Source: Larkinella humicola
GTDB lineage: Bacteria; Bacteroidota; Bacteroidia; Cytophagales; Spirosomataceae
NCBI RefSeq assembly: GCF_008727875.1
Contig: NZ_VTWS01000003.1
Coordinates: 124,001-188,000, forward strand
Direction: 5' to 3'
Length of the DNA stretch: 64,000 nt
The first letter of the stretch is position 1; every line of letters begins with the position of its first letter. The notes beneath the pieces were generated by a model, which was given only the letters and a program-made list of their open reading frames with translations, was not told the DNA's origin and did not search any database. Shown here in pieces: positions 34,101 to 41,158 of this stretch. Position numbers and translations under genes: made by a program.

Positions 34101-34688
34101 CACCTCAAAATACTGCATGTCATACTGGATGCGGTAGCCAAACGCCCGGTTTTCGATCACCAGCGGTTCGCGGGCCGTTGCTTTCAGAATGCTTTTCTGG
34201 TAGGTAAACTGGAGCACATCCGGATTCAGGATCTCACACTGGCTCCGAAAGGGCGTTTTCCCGAGCAGTTCCCGTTCAAATTCCCGGTAATGCCGCTCCC
34301 AGGTTTTATCTCTCTTTCCTTTAACCGTAACATCGGCAAGGGTGAAGCCCGTACTTTTTAACACCAGATTGATGACGCGGGGCTGGCTGTTCTCCAGCCG
34401 AACCGACTGCCGGGCGGGCTGATAGCCCAGATAGGAAGCCACGAGTTCGATGGTGCCGAGTGGCACGTTGGGGAGCCGGAACCGGCCTTTCTCGTCGGTT
34501 GTGGTGCCTTGCGTGGTGTTGTTGAGGTAAACGTTGGCAAACGGCAGGGGCTGACCGGTTTGCGATTCGGTCACTTTCCCCGTGATCGTTGTGTTGGTTT
34601 CCTGAGCCAGAACGCCGGTATACGCCATGAACAGCCCGAGCCAGCCGACCAGCAGGTTACGAAAACGATCGGCGCGAAAAGCATTCAT
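31113..34688 (-). CDS. Giant CarboxypepD_reg / MG2 / TonB-plug protein without barrel
   Basis: A 1191-residue exported protein. A Sec signal (cleavage near LAQE) is followed by a carboxypeptidase-like regulatory domain (TITGKVTESQTGQPLPFANV, residues about 33-115), a long region of unknown fold, a macroglobulin-like MG2 region (HIDKPFYLTGDRIWLSAYVM, about 415-520), further Ig-like domains, a second CarboxypepD_reg-like segment (VVDERRNPIPFAELLVAAPG), and near 985-1090 a TonB receptor plug (YEMIRGRVAGVQVKQTMNGY, IERIEVLKNAATSAIYGARG). A transmembrane barrel is missing. Such proteins are found in Bacteroidota and are presumed to work at the outer membrane; the role is unknown. It is monocistronic. 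Confidence 0.85.
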   Translation of the reverse strand: MNAFRADRFRNLLVGWLGLFMAYTGVLAQETNTTITGKVTESQTGQPLPFANVYLNNTTQGTTTDEKGRFRLPNVPLGTIELVASYLGYQPARQSVRLENSQPRVINLVLKSTGFTLADVTVKGKRDKTWERHYREFERELLGKTPFRSQCEILNPDVLQFTYQKSILKATAREPLVIENRAFGYRIQYDMQYFEVETNGAMYFAGATRFEELKPKDTRQADRWRSNRQRAYLGSTRHLMASLVAGTYEKEGFLVYQVNPRYPVQTGGVSLFQDIERHLLPVVTDSLIKPGRLSFERKLVTATPLKVFYNRIFSAYSPYRDAPYAYTEFRFPQGMSEITVDGRVTLPLGMLAMGYLGNDRFSLLLPANWEPSAASSQPDSVLASPIEGQILAADYRLDSMLRHWKLAHPYQAPSAFVHIDKPFYLTGDRIWLSAYVMEPVTAQLMFGEGALHADLLTPGGKVVQHQWLRINDGRATGDFRLSDTLATGIYRLRAYTDEDYAATRPAFERNITVYNVLNGPGQRSVGVEEELDVQFLPEGGRWVTNLPTRMGFKAVGQDGRGKTVSGRILDDQGREVTRFVSNRFGMGSVLLHPKADQTYQAEIQHNGKSQRFALPKLEPEGFVLLADVVSDTASLSIRILANVPQPDPVIYLTFQSYGQLVQRTKMKLQDGKARLTVPMAVFPPGLCQVTLYDAYGQPRAERMLFISEQIPSVEITVTADKPRYTPRERVVLNLKVNAQPEMSLVATLSAAVTDADQVPDDSTAADIRTHLLLTGDLRGRIEQPGFFFKDTTAATRRALDDLLLTQGWRRIGLRKPESPSDTLGGIVFSGRVVDERRNPIPFAELLVAAPGSSQAIPHSIGTNRYGRFRMAGLGITDTLQLLVQVMNTQFKSIKAIVETDTAGSVWSSAKVVAEPSPDWRRFQQQLDVARLRQESDPGLYRDKQAKILKEVTIKGYRPAERPESVERMSLHGTPDAVILFDERSPQFSNVYEMIRGRVAGVQVKQTMNGYTVNIRNAISFGVGNSMQIQAPLYLLDGSYLTETPEGNALMGLNPNDIERIEVLKNAATSAIYGARGGNGVIAFYTKRGNSKAKKVEPGVGLNQLALLGFSAHRDFYVPRYEDTPGAVLAEQSAPIDRRDVLYWKPVVQTDSKGASNLAFPLSDVVRTIRVMVQGITTDGRPVVGLAKLKVQ

Positions 34689-34780
34689 GGAGTTTGAACA
34701 ATAGCTTTCTTAAAACTACGAAAATCTTAGCAAAATACCATATCAAACCTGAAAAGGCACATTTCTGCCCCCTCATTCCA

Positions 34781-35080
34781 TCAATCCCTTACTTCATCTA
34801 TTTTCTCCACCGAAAATGCCGTTGCCCGGTCAGCAAACAGCCGTTTGGTGGCCGCCCAGGTGGTTTTAAACAATTCCGAATGGCGGTAATGCGTCAGTGC
34901 TTCGGGGGTTTCCCACTGGCTGTAGGTCACGTAAACCGTAGGCTGATCGAGGTCACGGAGCAATTCGAGGTGAAGGCAGCCGGGAAACGCGCGGATTTTC
35001 TGTTTTGATGCCTCGAAAATCGCCAGGAAATCCGCGGTTTTCGCTTCCTGAAACGTCATGCGAACGATACGAATCAACAT
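34781..35080 (-). CDS. Antibiotic biosynthesis monooxygenase (ABM) family protein
   Basis: A 99-residue ferredoxin-like-fold protein of the ABM/YgiN type. LIRIVRMTFQEAKTADFLAI at the N-terminus, IRAFPGCLHLELLRDLDQPT in the middle and TYSQWETPEALTHYRHSELF are the characteristic blocks (CxHL and SxW-x-x-x-x-A-x-x-x-Y). These proteins act as dimers on small aromatic or quinone-like molecules, often without a metal. Substrate cannot be told. It stands alone between the giant plug protein and an oppositely oriented aldo/keto reductase. Confidence 0.87.
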   Translation of the reverse strand: MLIRIVRMTFQEAKTADFLAIFEASKQKIRAFPGCLHLELLRDLDQPTVYVTYSQWETPEALTHYRHSELFKTTWAATKRLFADRATAFSVEKIDEVRD

Positions 35081-35115
35081 AAATTTTAGGGAAGAGGGAT
35101 GAGTTAAGAATTTGA

Positions 35116-35203
35116 GTTAAGAGTGATGAGTTAAGAATTAAGAGTTAAAAGTAGTCGCGAATAATTACTTTTAACTCTTAATTCTTAACTCATCACTCTT
35201 AAC
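35116..35203. repeat. Perfect 38-bp inverted repeat built of GAGTTAAGA words
   Basis: Arms 35116-35153 and 35166-35203 are exact reverse complements over 38 bases, with a 12-base loop (GTCGCGAATAAT). The arm repeats GTTAAGA/GAGTTAA-like words, which also make up the palindrome at 36190. It ends 6 bases before the start of the aldo/keto reductase, so it would sit in its 5' leader. Confidence 0.92.
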
Positions 35204-35209
35204 TATACT

Positions 35210-36181
35210 ATGAAGTACCGTACTTTTGGCCGAACCGGCTGGCAGGTGAGTGAAATTGGCTACGGCATGTGGGGACTGGCCGGCTGGACGGGTTCCGAAC
35301 GGCAGGAAGTGGACCAGGCACTCGACCGTTCCGTTGACCTGGGTTGTAATTTCTTCGATACCGCCTGGGGGTATGGCGAAGGCCTGAGCGAGCGGATTCT
35401 GGGCGATTTGCTCAAACGATTCAGTGACAAACGGTTGTATGTGGCCACCAAAATTCCACCCAAAAACCGCCAGTGGCCTTCCAAACCGGAGTTTGCCCTT
35501 AAGGATGTTTTTCCGGCCGATTACATCGTCGAATACACCGAAAAAAGCCTGAAAAATCTGGGCGTCGAAACCATTGATTTGCAGCAGTTTCACGTCTGGG
35601 AAGATGGCTGGGCCGAGCAGGACGAGTGGAAAGAAGCCATCACGAAACTGACGCAGCAGGGGAAAGTGCAGGCCTGGGGTATTTCGGTAAACCGCTGGGA
35701 ACCGGACAATTGCCTCGACACCCTGCGGACTAACCTCATCGACGCCGTGCAGGTGATCTACAACATTTTCGATCAGGCTCCGGAAGACAACCTGTTTCCG
35801 CTTTGCCGCGAACTGAACATCGGCGTCATTGCCCGCGTGCCGTTTGATGAAGGAACCCTGACCGGCACATTGACGAAGGAATCCACCTTCCCGGCCGACG
35901 ACTGGCGTTCGACGTATTTCGTACCGGAAAACCTGAATTCCAGCGTCGACCATGCCGACGCGCTAAAACCGCTGGTTCCGGCCGGAATGACCTTACCCGA
36001 AATAGCCCTGCGTTTTATTCTGGAAAACCCGGATGTGGCCACGACCATCCCCGGTATGCGCAAACTCCGCAACGTAGAAGCCAACATGGCCACCAGCGAC
36101 GGCAAAACGCTGAATCCAGAACTCATCAAAGAACTGAAAGGCCACCGCTGGGACCGCACGCCAACGGAGTGGAGCCAGTAG
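35210..36181 (+). CDS. Aldo/keto reductase
   Basis: A 323-residue NADPH-dependent oxidoreductase with TIM-barrel fold. TFGRTGWQVSEIGYGMWGLA is the conserved N-terminal strand, NFFDTAWGYGEGLSERILGD holds catalytic Asp and Tyr, RLYVATKIPPK the catalytic Lys, and DLQQFHVWEDGW the active-site His. LRFILENPDVATTIPGMRKL near the C-terminus binds the cofactor. It is monocistronic and flanked on both sides by long inverted repeats of the same word type (35116-35203 and 36190-36254). The physiological substrate is unknown. Confidence 0.93.
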   Translation: MKYRTFGRTGWQVSEIGYGMWGLAGWTGSERQEVDQALDRSVDLGCNFFDTAWGYGEGLSERILGDLLKRFSDKRLYVATKIPPKNRQWPSKPEFALKDVFPADYIVEYTEKSLKNLGVETIDLQQFHVWEDGWAEQDEWKEAITKLTQQGKVQAWGISVNRWEPDNCLDTLRTNLIDAVQVIYNIFDQAPEDNLFPLCRELNIGVIARVPFDEGTLTGTLTKESTFPADDWRSTYFVPENLNSSVDHADALKPLVPAGMTLPEIALRFILENPDVATTIPGMRKLRNVEANMATSDGKTLNPELIKELKGHRWDRTPTEWSQ

Positions 36182-36189
36182 GGAAGTAG

Positions 36190-36254
36190 GAGTTAAAAAT
36201 TAAGAGTTAAGAGTTGAATGCGTCTGCCAACTCTTAACTCTTAATTTTTAACTC
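36190..36254. repeat. Perfect 27-bp inverted repeat, loop AATGCGTCTGC
   Basis: Arms 36190-36216 and 36228-36254 are exact reverse complements. It lies between converging genes and may terminate both. The arm is made of GAGTTAA/AATTAAGAG words; the loop and edge read TTGAATGCGTCTGCCA, which matches 15 of 16 bases at 42293-42308. Confidence 0.92.
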
Positions 36255-36256
36255 TC

Positions 36257-38821
36257 TTAATATGAGTACCGCAGCGTTACGCCGTAGGTGCGCTGGTCGC
36301 CCACGATACCGGCATATTGTCCGGCGCTTCCGGGTGCAGCCAGAAGTTGCTCGTAATAATTCGTATTGAAAAGGTTTCTTCCCCAAAGGAAAAACGAAAG
36401 TCCGTTGGATGCCCGGAAACCAAGCCGCCCGTTGGTCAGCGCATACCCGTCAATGTTCAGATACTGCGAAGGAGACGGACTTGACGAGAACTCGGAGCGG
36501 TAAAAGACATCGACACCCAGAAAATAGTTACCCTTGAGTCCGGTGAAGGTCCCTTTGGTGGTTACTTCACCGCCCACAGAGCCCGACCATTTGGAGATGC
36601 CGGGTAGCCGTCCCCCCGAAACATCCTTGAAAGCCTGCGCCCCTCCTACTTCTTCCAAGGGCACGGGAGCATTGACGAAGCTCACGTATTTACCATCCGT
36701 ATAGGCCACTGCAGCATTCAGGGTCAGGTTGGTAAAGCGGACATTCCCGTCCAGTTCGGCTCCCTGCACCCGTACTTTTTCTGCATTCGCTAAATACCCC
36801 CGGTTTACACCCGGTTCCGGCGTTTGCACCTGAGTCTGGTAATCTCTGATGTCGGAACGATAGAGGGTCAGGTTCAGCACCGAATTGCCCGACGGTTTGG
36901 TTTTGACGCCAAACTCCTTGTGATCCACGTATTCGGGTTTCACATTGGCCAGATTGATCAAAATCTGTCCGTTTGCCGTTGGCAAACCGCCCACGTTCAC
37001 TCCAATGGGCTTGTAACCAATGGCATAGGTAGCGTAAGCATTCAACTTGCTGGTGGCTTTGTATTGCAGAGACAGTTGCCCGGAGAAGTTTCCCTGCGAA
37101 TAATCCGTATTAAAAGCCTGGTTGGTATAGACCCCATTTTTCAAAGCAATCAGGGCAGCGTCCGTAGTTTGCAAACCGCCGTAGGTCACCCGGCTGTAAT
37201 CCACCACCTTTTTGTCGTAGTTGTAGCGCACACCTGGCAAAACGTGGATCTTGTCGGTCACGGCCCAGTCAACCTGCCCGAACACCGCCAAACTTGTGCT
37301 CTTGATTTCGTTGGTGGTGCGAATGCCGAAGTTGTCGAACAAACCGGGCGTTTTCCAGAGCGCGCTGGTTGAGCTTTGTGCAAACCGCCATTGGGCCGAA
37401 CCGGCTTCTTCCGTTTGCACCGGATCGGATTTCAGGTCCTGCCAAAGGCCAAATACGCCAATTACGCCACTCAGTCTGGGTGAAATTTTCCCGGAATACC
37501 GGATTTCCTGCGACCACTGGTTGTGTTTCGAGTTGCCGGAAGAAATTGTAAAGACGGGCAGCCCAATGTAATCCCGGTCATTCAGTGGCACCCATTTCCA
37601 GTAGCGCCAGGCCGACGTACTGGTCAGCGTTCCATTCCCGATTTTGATATCGGCATTGACCGAAACCCCACCCAATTGGTTATCCGCTTTGGAAGGCGTG
37701 TCCAGATCCAGTTTGCGTTCAAAGGCACTTTGGTAAGGAAGGCTATAACCTAAATCAGCGATGATGGCATTGAACTGCCGGTAAGCCGCTCTTTTTGTCG
37801 GTACGACCCCGGCGACCGGCCATCCGTAACCCGTCGGTTTTTGGTCCGAAATGTCCCCGATCACGGTAATGTTCACATTTTCGCTGGGTGTATAGAGGAT
37901 CTGCCCACGCACGCCGATGTTGTTGATATCGTTGATCGGCAATTGCGTATGAACATTAAAAAACGTGCCGTTTCGCTGCGTTCCTGTAAAGGAAACCCGC
38001 GTAGCCAGTTTTTTGCTCAAAGCGCCCGTGATCGACGCCTTGGCCTGAACGAAACCCAGATTGCCATAGCTCAGTTCAAGGTTGGCTCCCGGCGTAAAGC
38101 TGGCCGCCCGCGTGGTGATGTTGAAAGCCCCGGCGGTTGTGTTTTTTCCGAAAAGCGTTCCCTGGGGCCCGCGCAATACCTCGACGCGTTCGATGTCGAT
38201 GAAGTCGAGGGCTGTGGCCGCCGGACGCGCGTAATAAACCCCGTCTACATAAAAGCCCACACCCGGGTCAACGCCGTCGTTGGTCAATCCGTAGGTGGAT
38301 CCCAGCCCGCGAATGTTGAGCGTTGTATTGCGGGCATTGGAAGCATACAATTGTACGGTAGGCACCAGCTCTTTAAGACGGTTCACGTTAAAAGCACCGG
38401 CATCTTCGGCCCGAACGCCCCCGATTACGGAAATGGGAATCGGCACCTCCTGCGCAGATTCCTGACGACGGCGGGAAGAAATCACGACATCGTCCAGTTG
38501 GGTCGTATTCGCATCAAGCTTGATTTCAACCTTGCTCTCATTGATGACAACCTCTTTTTTAAGGTATCCTACGTAGGAAATGATCAACGTGAAGGGCAAC
38601 CGCTGGCCGGTGATCAGGCTGAACTCACCGTTCGCGTCCGTCGCACTGCCATTGGTGGTTCCTTTGATGGATACCGTTGCGCCAATGAGCGGTTCGTTGG
38701 TGCGGGAGTCGATTACTTTTCCGGAAATGGTCGAATTAACAATGGGGGCATTTTGGGCGGATAGAAACAAAGGGGAAAGAATGATCCCAATCAAAAAAAA
38801 TACGCTTAAAACTCGTTGCAT
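36257..38821 (-). CDS. TonB-dependent outer-membrane receptor
   Basis: An 854-residue ligand-gated outer-membrane channel. The start at 38821 gives the signal peptide MQRVLSVFFLIGIILSPLFL (an upstream ATG at 38863 would add 14 residues). A CarboxypepD_reg domain (ISGKVIDSRTNEPLIGATVS) is followed by the plug (DDVVISSRRRQESAQEVPIP through ERVEVLRGPQGTLFGKNTTA) and a 22-strand barrel ending in the aromatic GVTLRYSY. The short plug and RGPQGTLFGKN resemble receptors for siderophores, vitamins or small glycosides rather than SusC. No binding-protein gene lies next to it, so the ligand is unknown. A small palindrome lies 28 bases before its start. Confidence 0.93.
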   Translation of the reverse strand: MQRVLSVFFLIGIILSPLFLSAQNAPIVNSTISGKVIDSRTNEPLIGATVSIKGTTNGSATDANGEFSLITGQRLPFTLIISYVGYLKKEVVINESKVEIKLDANTTQLDDVVISSRRRQESAQEVPIPISVIGGVRAEDAGAFNVNRLKELVPTVQLYASNARNTTLNIRGLGSTYGLTNDGVDPGVGFYVDGVYYARPAATALDFIDIERVEVLRGPQGTLFGKNTTAGAFNITTRAASFTPGANLELSYGNLGFVQAKASITGALSKKLATRVSFTGTQRNGTFFNVHTQLPINDINNIGVRGQILYTPSENVNITVIGDISDQKPTGYGWPVAGVVPTKRAAYRQFNAIIADLGYSLPYQSAFERKLDLDTPSKADNQLGGVSVNADIKIGNGTLTSTSAWRYWKWVPLNDRDYIGLPVFTISSGNSKHNQWSQEIRYSGKISPRLSGVIGVFGLWQDLKSDPVQTEEAGSAQWRFAQSSTSALWKTPGLFDNFGIRTTNEIKSTSLAVFGQVDWAVTDKIHVLPGVRYNYDKKVVDYSRVTYGGLQTTDAALIALKNGVYTNQAFNTDYSQGNFSGQLSLQYKATSKLNAYATYAIGYKPIGVNVGGLPTANGQILINLANVKPEYVDHKEFGVKTKPSGNSVLNLTLYRSDIRDYQTQVQTPEPGVNRGYLANAEKVRVQGAELDGNVRFTNLTLNAAVAYTDGKYVSFVNAPVPLEEVGGAQAFKDVSGGRLPGISKWSGSVGGEVTTKGTFTGLKGNYFLGVDVFYRSEFSSSPSPSQYLNIDGYALTNGRLGFRASNGLSFFLWGRNLFNTNYYEQLLAAPGSAGQYAGIVGDQRTYGVTLRYSY

Positions 38822-38848
38822 TGTGGTGGCTGGTTGTGTTAATTTAGT

Positions 38849-38871
38849 ATTCCTATAGATCAAATAGGAAT
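38849..38871. promoter_or_regulatory. Operator-like palindrome before the TonB receptor
   Basis: ATTCCTAT (38849-38856) and ATAGGAAT (38864-38871) are perfect inverted copies separated by 7 bases, 28 bases upstream of the receptor's start codon. The size fits a dimeric repressor site, but nothing else supports a specific regulator. Confidence 0.4.
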
Positions 38872-39201
38872 TTTTCGAATACCTGGCTTCAGTTTATGAA
38901 GGGAATGAAGAGAGGGGCAAAGACTAGTTAGAAGCCTGTGCTAGCGGCAGCAGCAACATCGCTGTAACAAGCGGGAGGAGCGTACTGGTTTTTTCATGTG
39001 TTCCTGATTAATTGACAGCTACTAACTACACTTTCAGATAGACTAAAGGGAGTATTATTACTTATAATCTATTGACTTAGTAGTTTTTTACACAAAAAAA
39101 GAGTGCCACGCTGCGATTTGCAACTAATGGCACTGAAAGTTTTGGCAAAAGCCGTATTTTCTTCTAAAATTTATATTTATTCCTGAATTAAAGTCAAAAA
39201 G
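38872..39201 (-). other. Region without intact gene; possible signal-peptide relic
   Basis: This stretch should hold the receptor's promoter. On the minus strand, ATGAAAAAACC at 38998 begins a 16-codon frame, while the +1 frame reads ..KTSTLLPLVTAMLLLPLAQ.. before a stop, a sequence that looks like a Sec signal peptide separated from its ATG by one missing A in a homopolymer. Nothing follows it, so it may be a dead gene start, or chance. At 39090-39160 there is an A-run and GC-rich patches without further structure. Confidence 0.3.
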
Positions 39202-39876
39202 TCACGCTACTTTTTTTACCTGTGTCCGGCGTGCTGATCGCAGGGCGTCATTCTGCGCACTTTCCAATATTGTATCAGAAATAATTTCCAGTTGGTGCGC
39301 CCGCTTCAACACAAACTCGAAAGGCAGGTTGAAGTAGTTGGAAACGTCCATGCGGAAGCTATCCGGGAAGCGTGAAAGCCGTACGCCGAAGAAACTCCGG
39401 ATTTCGGTTTCGGGCAACAAAGCCGCCAGCGCCACCCGTTCGGCTTCGGCCAGCAGTTCGTTGCGGTTCGTGTATAAATGTTCCAGACCAATGGCCGCCG
39501 TCAGAATGTGCAGATAAAGCTGCTTGTAGGCTCCCGACAGTTCGTTTGGCAGAATCACCCAGCCCTGCTCGCGGAATTTAGCGGCAAAACCGGTCAGGCC
39601 GGGAACACCCCGCAGATCGCCCGCGATGAGTTCTTCAGGAAAGTGCAACCGATCGTCGGACTTCGACAAGCGGTAGACCACCGCTTCCACCGGGCTTTTC
39701 TGAAACAGGAGGTCAGCCGGAAGTTGGCGGTTATTTTCCCATTGATCGCTCAGTTTGACAAAAACCGTCTCGTTGACGGGCGAGTTTTGCGAATCCCCCA
39801 AACTGACGAGCATACGCCGAAACGCAGCCAGAAAGTCGATCTGAAATTGATTCGGATTAAATTTTGTGCGTCTCAT
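39202..39876 (-). CDS. Degenerate ImmA/IrrE-like protein
   Basis: A 224-residue soluble protein (an upstream ATG at 39939 would add 21 residues). The N-terminal half is unrecognised (MRRTKFNPNQFQIDFLAAFR..). The C-terminal half resembles the helical part of ImmA/IrrE metallopeptidases: LHILTAAIGLEHLYTNRNEL, EAERVALAALLPETEI and SNYFNLPFEFVLKRAHQLEI line up with the family's HExxH helix, E-x-x-A-x-x-x-A-x-x-LLP helix and C-terminal helix. The zinc-binding HExxH itself is absent, so it is unlikely to be a peptidase. It may bind a regulator or be a former phage or mobile-element gene. Assignment is tentative. Confidence 0.5.
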   Translation of the reverse strand: MRRTKFNPNQFQIDFLAAFRRMLVSLGDSQNSPVNETVFVKLSDQWENNRQLPADLLFQKSPVEAVVYRLSKSDDRLHFPEELIAGDLRGVPGLTGFAAKFREQGWVILPNELSGAYKQLYLHILTAAIGLEHLYTNRNELLAEAERVALAALLPETEIRSFFGVRLSRFPDSFRMDVSNYFNLPFEFVLKRAHQLEIISDTILESAQNDALRSARRTQVKKVA

Positions 39877-40013
39877 AGCGTATTGTCCTCTGGCGACCTG
39901 TTCGCCGGAATTCGTGAATGTCAAGGGCTTACTCCCCAAAAAGGCGTATAAAGATACAAAATACCGGACGTATTTGCAATACGTTCTCTAACGCCGGATC
40001 AACCCATCTGGTT

Positions 40014-40610
40014 CTAACTTCCGGACTTCCACCGCAGGGTTTTGAGCAAATGCAACACATCTTTCCGCAGGTAGTCGATCACCGGTGCCAGCGAGTCATT
40101 GCGGGTAGCAACGTTGAAATAAACCGCGCCCCGCAGGAAATGGGTGGTCGTATCGGTCGTAAAAAACTGCAGTTGGCTGGGCACTTCACCCGTGATGGAA
40201 AGCACATCGGCTTTCAAGCCGCCCGGAAGCTGAATCAATTCTTCTTTGAAAGCGTAGGCTTTTTCGTTGTGCATGGCGGCCAGTTTATAGGAATCGCCAA
40301 TCATGCCCGCCAGCCGCTTTTCGTTCTGCAACACCGGATGATAGGTCAACTGAACGCTCGCTTTGAACGCGGGGTAATGGATAAAAATCCAGTGGGGCTG
40401 GGCCCCCCGAAACGTATCGGGCAAAATCCGGGCCTGTCTGGAATATTCGAATGTGTACGGATGGGCTTCTTTCAGCGTCTGATACTGATGCGATGGCAGG
40501 TCGATGCGGTTATAGCCTTTGGGTTTCGGAACATAATTGTCGGCATCGCGACTGCCGCAAGCCGCCAGCAGAACCGCCAGAAAAACGAAAACTGATTTTA
40601 TCACAGGCAA
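40014..40610 (-). CDS. gldD: Gliding motility lipoprotein GldD
   Basis: A lipoprotein needed for gliding motility and type IX secretion-linked functions in Flavobacterium. The 198-residue protein has a lipobox (LLAAC, Cys18) and then PKPKGYNRIDLPSHQYQTLK and PYTFEYSRQARI, the conserved GldD start, with WIFIHYPAFKASVQLTYHPV and VFHFLRGAVYF-like C-terminal blocks. It is 74 bases downstream of nothing related: the neighbours are a degenerate ImmA-like gene and a small hypothetical gene. The other gliding gene of the window, gldA, is 15 kb away. Confidence 0.92.
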   Translation of the reverse strand: MPVIKSVFVFLAVLLAACGSRDADNYVPKPKGYNRIDLPSHQYQTLKEAHPYTFEYSRQARILPDTFRGAQPHWIFIHYPAFKASVQLTYHPVLQNEKRLAGMIGDSYKLAAMHNEKAYAFKEELIQLPGGLKADVLSITGEVPSQLQFFTTDTTTHFLRGAVYFNVATRNDSLAPVIDYLRKDVLHLLKTLRWKSGS

Positions 40611-40628
40611 GGAGATGTTACACCAGAA

Positions 40629-40664
40629 AGGAAACGAAAAAGCCCGGCGTTTTCGTGCCGGGCG
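40629..40664 (-). terminator. Terminator of the small hypothetical gene
   Basis: On the minus strand GCCCGGCAC..GCCGGGC forms a 7-8 bp GC stem followed by TTTTTCG. It lies downstream of the gene ending at 40727 and upstream of gldD. Confidence 0.65.
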
Positions 40665-40668
40665 AACT

Positions 40669-40718
40669 CACACCTGTCAGGTTTTGAAAACCGCCCGGCG
40701 GCCCGGCTGACAGGTGTG
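40669..40718. repeat. CACACCTGTCAG palindromic element
   Basis: CACACCTGTCAG (40669-40680) pairs with CTGACAGGTGTG (40707-40718); inside the arms lies a second palindrome, GGTTTTGAAAACC. It is not in the word-repeat or CCTAAATCCC families. It may be a repeated extragenic element elsewhere in the genome. Confidence 0.7.
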
Positions 40719-40726
40719 TTGGTGTA

Positions 40727-41017
40727 TTACGAATTAATCATTTCCAGTTCTTCCTGCCGCACCGGCTGGCCGAGCAGCGTCCGGAACCGGTTGATGTTGA
40801 AGGTCGGTTCAAACCAGACTTCGCCCAAAACCGGGTGGCGCACCGGCACATCCGGATTCTGAATCTCGCCCAGCAGCACGCCGGTTTCGCCGTTGGTATG
40901 GCGTTTCACCATCCGAACCGTATACATCTGATCTTCCTTGGGCGTTTTGACCCCAAACTCCGCATAAAAAGCCAGCACCGGAGCCGGGAAATTCTCGTTT
41001 ACGCAAATGATTTCCAT
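40727..41017 (-). CDS. Small conserved-looking hypothetical protein
   Basis: A 96-residue soluble protein starting at ATG 41017 (MEIICVNENFPAPVLAFYAE); the frame is open further upstream to 41137, but that extension is basic and unlike the body. Blocks include KTPKEDQMYTVRMVKRHTNG, GVLLGEIQNPDVPV and EPTFNINRFRTLLGQPV. No domain recognised. Similar short proteins of unknown role are common in this bacterial group. It lies 141 bases after the AIM24 gene and is followed by a terminator. Confidence 0.7.
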   Translation of the reverse strand: MEIICVNENFPAPVLAFYAEFGVKTPKEDQMYTVRMVKRHTNGETGVLLGEIQNPDVPVRHPVLGEVWFEPTFNINRFRTLLGQPVRQEELEMINS

Positions 41018-41158
41018 CTCTATTTTATCACTATATCTTCTATTCTTGAGCCTCAATCGGTTAACTCTGTGTGTATAAGGATTGCGGATGCGTATTTGTT
41101 CCCAAAAACTCCTGAATCTGATACACGTTACCAGCAAACATCAGCACAACCCCATCCG

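Noticed and set aside
32379-34361. Two long plus-strand frames (315 and 342 codons)
   Set aside because: Both lie antisense within the giant plug protein gene and have no signal peptide or motif.
35098-36254. Composite transposon with inverted ends around the aldo/keto reductase
   Set aside because: Each flank is a complete palindrome by itself, not one half of a terminal inverted repeat, and there is no transposase or target duplication.
37841-38764. 307-codon plus-strand frame
   Set aside because: Antisense to the CarboxypepD_reg and plug coding region of the TonB receptor.
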